DNA of 8,439 bases from Peptostreptococcaceae bacterium (lineage in GTDB: Bacteria; Bacillota; Clostridia; Peptostreptococcales; Anaerovoracaceae), in NCBI GenBank assembly GCA_016650115.1, contig JAENWI010000045.1, positions 1 to 8,439 of the forward strand, given 5' to 3'. The notes under the pieces are model-generated. The model was not told the origin of the DNA. It did no database searches and saw nothing but the letters and a program-made list of their open reading frames with translations. A program made the position numbers and the translations under genes. Positions 5,191 to 8,439 of the stretch are shown here, one piece after another (the first letter of the stretch is position 1; each line of letters starts with the position of its first letter).

Positions 5191-6186
5191 TTAACCGATT
5201 GTTGCTACAATAACAGCTTTTATAGTATGAAGTCTATTCTCCGCTTCATCAAATACTTTGGAATGTTTTGATCGGAACACCTCGTCTGTAACCTCTCGTA
5301 TATCATATCCCGCAGCCTTCTGAGTCTTAGCCATCACAGTTTCAAAATTATGGAAGGCTGGCAGGCAGTGTAAGAATACAACATCTTCATTCCCGGTAGC
5401 TTTTACCATTTCCATTGTAACCTTGTATGGTGTTAAAAGTTGCACTCTCTTTGGGATTTCAGCTTCTTCTCCCATAGACGCCCAGACGTCTGTATATAGC
5501 ACATCTGCATTTTTTACGCAGTCAGGATTACTCGATATTTCAATTTCTCCACCTGTCTGTATGCACACTTCCTTTACACGGGCCACTACATCCTTGTCAA
5601 TCAATTCAATTAGTTCCTCGGGACCGTAAGCGACAAAATGCATTCCCATTTTCGCACAGCCATACATCCAGGCATAGCTCATGTTATTTCGCACATCACC
5701 GCAGAAAACAACTTTGACTTTATTTAAAGGCTTTACTATATGTTCTTCAATTGTCATAATATCAGCTAATATCTGAGTTGGATGGTCTATATCGGTTAAT
5801 CCATTCCATACTGGCACGCCAGAGTATTTTGCCAGATTCTCGACAAATTCCTGCTTATATCCTCTGTATTCTATACCGTCGAAAAAACGGCCAAGAACTT
5901 TAGCCGAATCTTCCAGAGATTCTTTCTTGCCTATTTGAGAAGTTGAGCTGTCAAGGAATGTTACATGTGCGCCTTCGTCAAGACAAGCAACCTCAAACGC
6001 GCAACGCGTTCTTGTGGATGTTTTTTCAAAAATCAACACAACATTCTTACCTTTCAGTACTTCGTTATGAATTCCAGCTCTTTTCTTTGCCTTTAAGTCA
6101 TGTGACAAATCAAGCATGTAACGTATTTCTTCAGGGGTAAAATCCATAAGTGTCAGAAAACTTCTTCCTTTTAAATTTACAGCCAT
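5191..6186 (-). CDS. arcB: Ornithine carbamoyltransferase, catabolic type
   Basis: An intact 331-residue cytosolic enzyme that interconverts citrulline plus phosphate with ornithine plus carbamoyl phosphate. Key motifs are in place: STRTR at 57-61 for carbamoyl phosphate, HPTQ at 135-138, FCGDVRNN at 161-168, DVWASMGEE at 233-241 (ornithine SMG loop) and HCLPAFH at 273-279. Start: ATG at 6186 with AAGGAGAG seven bases upstream. An upstream in-frame start at 6219 would add residues not typical of the family and has no ribosome binding site. It is the first gene of the leftward arc cluster; the following arcA and arcC are destroyed, leaving this enzyme without its pathway partners here. It could work in arginine biosynthesis instead, or be kept by expression from elsewhere. 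The catabolic label rests on operon context and general resemblance. Confidence 0.93.
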   Translation of the reverse strand: MAVNLKGRSFLTLMDFTPEEIRYMLDLSHDLKAKKRAGIHNEVLKGKNVVLIFEKTSTRTRCAFEVACLDEGAHVTFLDSSTSQIGKKESLEDSAKVLGRFFDGIEYRGYKQEFVENLAKYSGVPVWNGLTDIDHPTQILADIMTIEEHIVKPLNKVKVVFCGDVRNNMSYAWMYGCAKMGMHFVAYGPEELIELIDKDVVARVKEVCIQTGGEIEISSNPDCVKNADVLYTDVWASMGEEAEIPKRVQLLTPYKVTMEMVKATGNEDVVFLHCLPAFHNFETVMAKTQKAAGYDIREVTDEVFRSKHSKVFDEAENRLHTIKAVIVATIG

Positions 6187-6248
6187 AATAATTCTCTCCT
6201 TTTCGCAATAGAAATACAAAATGCAATATGCTTCTTTCTATATCTCTT

Positions 6249-6277
6249 ATTTTAAACTATAATTCACATTCATTCAA
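6249..6277 (-). promoter_or_regulatory. Promoter of arcB
   Basis: Read leftward: TTGAAT (complement of 6272-6277), 17-bp spacer, TAAAAT (complement of 6249-6254), about 60 bases upstream of the arcB start. The spacer and -35 contain repeated TGAAT half-sites (TTGAATGAATGTGAAT), reminiscent of ArgR/AhrC box half-sites, but no full palindromic ARG box is visible. Confidence 0.55.
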
Positions 6278-6359
6278 TAGTTCTTTATTTGCTCAACCCC
6301 AATATATCACTATAACCCTTTATTAATTCAAAGTATATCTGAAGGGTATGATTATTCGC

Positions 6360-6388
6360 TTGACTAAATAATGTCAATCTTTTATAAT
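6360..6388 (+). promoter_or_regulatory. Strong promoter of the LysM/FMN-binding protein gene
   Basis: TTGACT at 6360-6365, a 17-bp spacer and a perfect TATAAT at 6383-6388, about 92 bases before the start codon. The inverted repeat TTGAC-N8-GTCAA (6360-6364 and 6373-6377) covers the -35 box and spacer and could be an operator. The arrangement is divergent to the arcB promoter about 85 bp away. Confidence 0.7.
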
Positions 6389-6480
6389 TAAGCTATTCAA
6401 TTATTTCTCATTTGGGTTTTGGAAAGTTTCTTTGAAAAAAGTCATGATAAACCCACTTAGTTTTGAAGGAGGCAGTCTAT

Positions 6481-7518
6481 ATGAAGAAAATTTTAGTTCA
6501 TTCCCTTGTTTTTCTGTTAGTGATAACTGGCTTTATTTTTGCGCCAACGTTATCTCAAGATGCTGATGGGGTTTCGGCCGCAAGTGTTCCTTGGGTAGAA
6601 CCAGCACCAACACCAGCACCTACACCAGCACCTACACCTAAACCAGTAACTATCGTTGCTCCTGTAATTGCCGGAACCAATACATACGTTGTGATAAGTG
6701 GCGATACAATGGGCAAGATTGCCGCTAAGTTCAGCATGACTTTAGATAAGTTGCTGTCCTTAAACCCACAGGTAACAAACCGTAATCTGATTTTTGTAAA
6801 CCAGAAAATCAATGTAGCTGCTGCAGCCGCCACTACACCAGGAACAACTACAACAACTGCTGCAAAAACTTATCAGGGACTTGGTTACAAAGTAAACTTC
6901 AGAAGTGGACCTGGATTCGATAGTGAAAATGTTGCTGTTTATAGCTTTAATGTAGCTATGGCTTCAGCTACTTTCGATGCTAATGGTAAGATATTAAACG
7001 TTTTCATGGATGGTTATGAAATAGCTACTCCAAACTATGACGGTGCTTCAATGCCTCATTTCTCTGGATGGCCTGGGATAGAAGGATATAATATATCAAG
7101 CCATGCTGTTGAAGGCGTATCAGAAGCAGTTGTAACCGGCGTATCTGTAAACACAGCTGACACAGCTGCAGCAGAAGTAAACGGCTGGTTGACAAAACGT
7201 CAGCGTGGTGATACTTATGGTATGAATCCAGCAAATGAATGGTATAAACAAATGAATTTTTATCAGAACTTCTTCAAAGGCAAGACCGTTGCTGAAGTAA
7301 AAGCATGGTTTGCAAAATATGGAACATCCTCATATGGACCTATCAAAGCAACCACAACAAATGCTGATGACCTTGCAAAATTCAATGCACTGACTGACGC
7401 TGAAAAAGCAGGATTGGCTGATGTTGTTTCTGGAGCTACTATGAGAGTTAATGACGCTCATGGATACTTCATCGATGCACTTCAATCAGCTTACGACAAC
7501 AGAGTTTTGGTAAATTAG
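6481..7518 (+). CDS. Secreted LysM and FMN-binding-domain protein
   Basis: A 345-residue exported protein. Residues 1 to about 33 are a Sec signal peptide (MKK, hydrophobic core, likely cleavage near VSA-AS). A proline-rich linker PAPTPAPTPAPTPKP follows at 41-55, then a LysM domain at about 68-112 (TYVVISGDTMGKIAAKFSM, with LLSLNPQV and NLIFVNQKI) that binds peptidoglycan. The rest resembles the clostridial extracellular FMN-binding family: ATFDANGKILNVFMD, RGDTYGMNPANEWYKQ, GKTVAEVKAW and finally DVVSGATMR at 314-322. SGAT (317-320) resembles the FMN_bind motif whose threonine can carry covalent FMN attached by ApbE, so T320 is the candidate site. Probably a wall-associated redox protein; electron partner unknown, no apbE in view. 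Start: ATG with AAGGAGG (6466-6472) eight bases upstream, rather than the TTG at 6463. Monocistronic. Confidence 0.8.
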   Translation: MKKILVHSLVFLLVITGFIFAPTLSQDADGVSAASVPWVEPAPTPAPTPAPTPKPVTIVAPVIAGTNTYVVISGDTMGKIAAKFSMTLDKLLSLNPQVTNRNLIFVNQKINVAAAAATTPGTTTTTAAKTYQGLGYKVNFRSGPGFDSENVAVYSFNVAMASATFDANGKILNVFMDGYEIATPNYDGASMPHFSGWPGIEGYNISSHAVEGVSEAVVTGVSVNTADTAAAEVNGWLTKRQRGDTYGMNPANEWYKQMNFYQNFFKGKTVAEVKAWFAKYGTSSYGPIKATTTNADDLAKFNALTDAEKAGLADVVSGATMRVNDAHGYFIDALQSAYDNRVLVN

Positions 7519-7539
7519 AATTATTTTTTAATTAATTTT

Positions 7540-7594
7540 AAAAAAGATAAAGGCATAATCCCGAATTCATCGGTTTCATTCCTTTATCTTTTTT
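7540..7594. terminator. Strong bidirectional intrinsic terminator
   Basis: AAAAAAGATAAAGG (7540-7553) and CCTTTATCTTTTTT (7581-7594) are perfect 14-bp inverted repeats, with a second small stem CCGA/TCGG (7561-7564, 7570-7573) in the loop. The A- and T-tracts make it work for both the rightward LysM gene and the leftward remnant at 7637-8045. Confidence 0.85.
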
Positions 7595-7636
7595 AATTCA
7601 TTTAACTTTTAATGTTCTGAATCCGTTCATTTGTTT

Positions 7637-8045
7637 TTAAAGGAAACTATAGCATTTATTATGGTCTCCGACAATAAACGGATGGTCCTCCATAATAGGG
7701 AAATATGGACGATCATGAGATGGCTTTTTAAAATCTATTTCATGTTCACTGGCAGCACTTCTAAGCTCACAGCTATATCTTTCTTTGCATCCGCATTGAA
7801 GACAACATTCCGCTTCCTTCAATGCCTTTTGCATTCTGTTCCAGGTACTGAATTCCCATCCATACACCTTCAAATTGTATTGGTGTGGCACCCCAAGAAC
7901 CAATTGCAAGGTTAACTGCATTATGATCTGAAAGAAGCTGTTCTAAACGAATTTTTCTGTAATCCTTCAGTTTCTGGGTATTCGTGTTTATTATCATCCC
8001 TTCCTGGATAGGTGTCTGACAAGATTTCACGTCCTCCTGGATAAA
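7637..8045 (-). pseudogene. Iron-sulfur/FAD oxidoreductase remnant with internal deletions
   Basis: Three islands of one large family (N-terminal 2Fe-2S domain, GltD-like FAD/NAD(P) domain, iron-sulfur tail, as in subunits of formate dehydrogenase or NAD(P)-linked complexes) follow one another without their connecting domains. Island 1: SCQTPIQEGMIINTNTQ with RKIRLEQLLSDHNA (8024-7917). Island 2, in the same frame: VNLAIGSWGATPI and GVWMGIQYLEQ (7916-7836), resembling the nucleotide-binding domain. Island 3, in a shifted frame: ALKEAECCLQCGC, YSCELRSAASEH, RPYFPIMEDHPFIV and DHNKC (7825-7650), then stop at 7637, exactly where the remaining cysteines of a ferredoxin motif would follow. GTG at 8030 has AGGAGG only two bases away, too close for a normal start, and a TAG precedes it in frame. 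A full gene of this family would be several times longer. Confidence 0.7.
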
Positions 8046-8085
8046 AGCCTAAAGAATGGTATGGAATGAGTTTGTTAAAATATTA

Positions 8086-8439
8086 TTATCTGTCAAGCCA
8101 GGCAGGTCTCATATACAACTTGATTGGATAAACTTCGAAATCTGTAAGACTATCCTTTTTTATGACCTCTTTCAACTCCTCTAAAAGTTCTTCTACACAA
8201 GTATTATAAATGATTGGAATGCCAATCCTGTCAGAAATCTGTTTGCATAATTTATATCCTTTTATTATTTCATTGGTTGTGGTTTCCCTGATTAAATGGG
8301 TGTTATTGATCAACCCATCGATTTTTATACCAGTCTCCGCCTGGATTTTTTCAATATGCTTCAGCGCACCCTCAAGATGATCGGTTTCAGGTCTGTTTGC
8401 ATTTATGACACAGAGCATGGTCGAATCACCCGTCATAAA
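8086..8439 (-). CDS. C-terminal part of a MinD/CooC-like ATP-binding protein (partial)
   Basis: The frame is open to the window edge, so only the last ~118 residues are seen and the N-terminal P-loop is outside. The visible part (TMLCVINANRPETDHLEGAL, IDGLINNTHLIRETTTNEII, IGIPIIYNTC, ending YPIKLYMRPAWLDR) resembles the C-terminal half of clostridial P-loop ATPases of the CobQ/MinD/ParA type, often encoded beside ferredoxin-dependent oxidoreductases. Position just upstream of an iron-sulfur oxidoreductase remnant fits that. It ends with a double stop TAATAA. No damage is visible in this portion; whether the gene is intact cannot be judged. Role (metal-centre assembly or energising a redox enzyme) is inference. 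Confidence 0.6.
   Translation of the reverse strand, partial: FMTGDSTMLCVINANRPETDHLEGALKHIEKIQAETGIKIDGLINNTHLIRETTTNEIIKGYKLCKQISDRIGIPIIYNTCVEELLEELKEVIKKDSLTDFEVYPIKLYMRPAWLDR

Noticed and set aside
6555..6833. Leftward frame rich in Gly/Ala/Val opposite the signal and linker of the LysM protein
   Set aside because: It is an antisense shadow of the PTPA repeat and LysM coding sequence.
8030..8079. Leftward frame reading NKLIPYHSLG, resembling the C-terminal LPYHRLG motif of glycyl-radical activating enzymes
   Set aside because: The match covers about ten residues in another frame without any further support; possibly one more gene shard, but too short to claim.

Overview
The window looks like chromosomal DNA of an AT-rich anaerobic member of the Bacillota, probably an amino-acid-fermenting clostridium. 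This is inferred from strong AAGGAGG-type ribosome binding sites, AT-rich intergenic DNA, consensus sigma-A-like promoters, arginine deiminase pathway genes, a clostridial-type small glyoxalase I and a LysM/FMN-binding surface protein. No phage, transposon, tRNA, rRNA or CRISPR signal was found.

Left part (1-1911, + strand). About 760 bases without a convincing gene carry three different repeat families: a 25-bp direct repeat with a near-consensus promoter, a 31-bp tandem repeat, and three copies of a roughly 55-bp element built on the palindrome TAACTAGTTA. They lead to a 382-residue protein with two MarR-type winged-helix domains in one chain. The domains are joined by a hinge encoded by an 18-bp (36-bp higher-order) minisatellite. 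This module is the least ordinary part of the window.

Middle part (1963-6186, - strand). Read in the direction of transcription, it starts with an intact ornithine carbamoyltransferase gene (arcB) behind its own promoter. Then come the wreckage of arginine deiminase (arcA), carbamate kinase (arcC) and an M28-family aminopeptidase, spliced together by internal deletions and frameshifts. An intact NhaC-family antiporter gene follows. Behind it, with a separate promoter, lies a two-gene unit: a MazG-like NTP pyrophosphatase and a glyoxalase I whose start overlaps the preceding stop. It ends at a terminator abutting the 3' end of the MarR gene. A sequence resembling the MarR-upstream palindrome lies just downstream of the -10 box of this unit, so the double MarR protein might also control it (inference).

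Right part (6360-8439). A divergent strong promoter drives a secreted LysM + FMN-binding-domain protein, which ends at a 14-bp-stem bidirectional terminator. Convergent to it lies another gene reduced by internal deletions, a 2Fe-2S/FAD/4Fe-4S oxidoreductase remnant. It is preceded by the 3' end of a MinD/CooC-like ATPase gene that runs off the window.

Taken together: the arginine deiminase route as encoded here cannot work, because ArcA and ArcC are destroyed while ArcB and the antiporter are intact. Four genes in the window share the same unusual decay style, with short conserved islands kept and large internal blocks lost.
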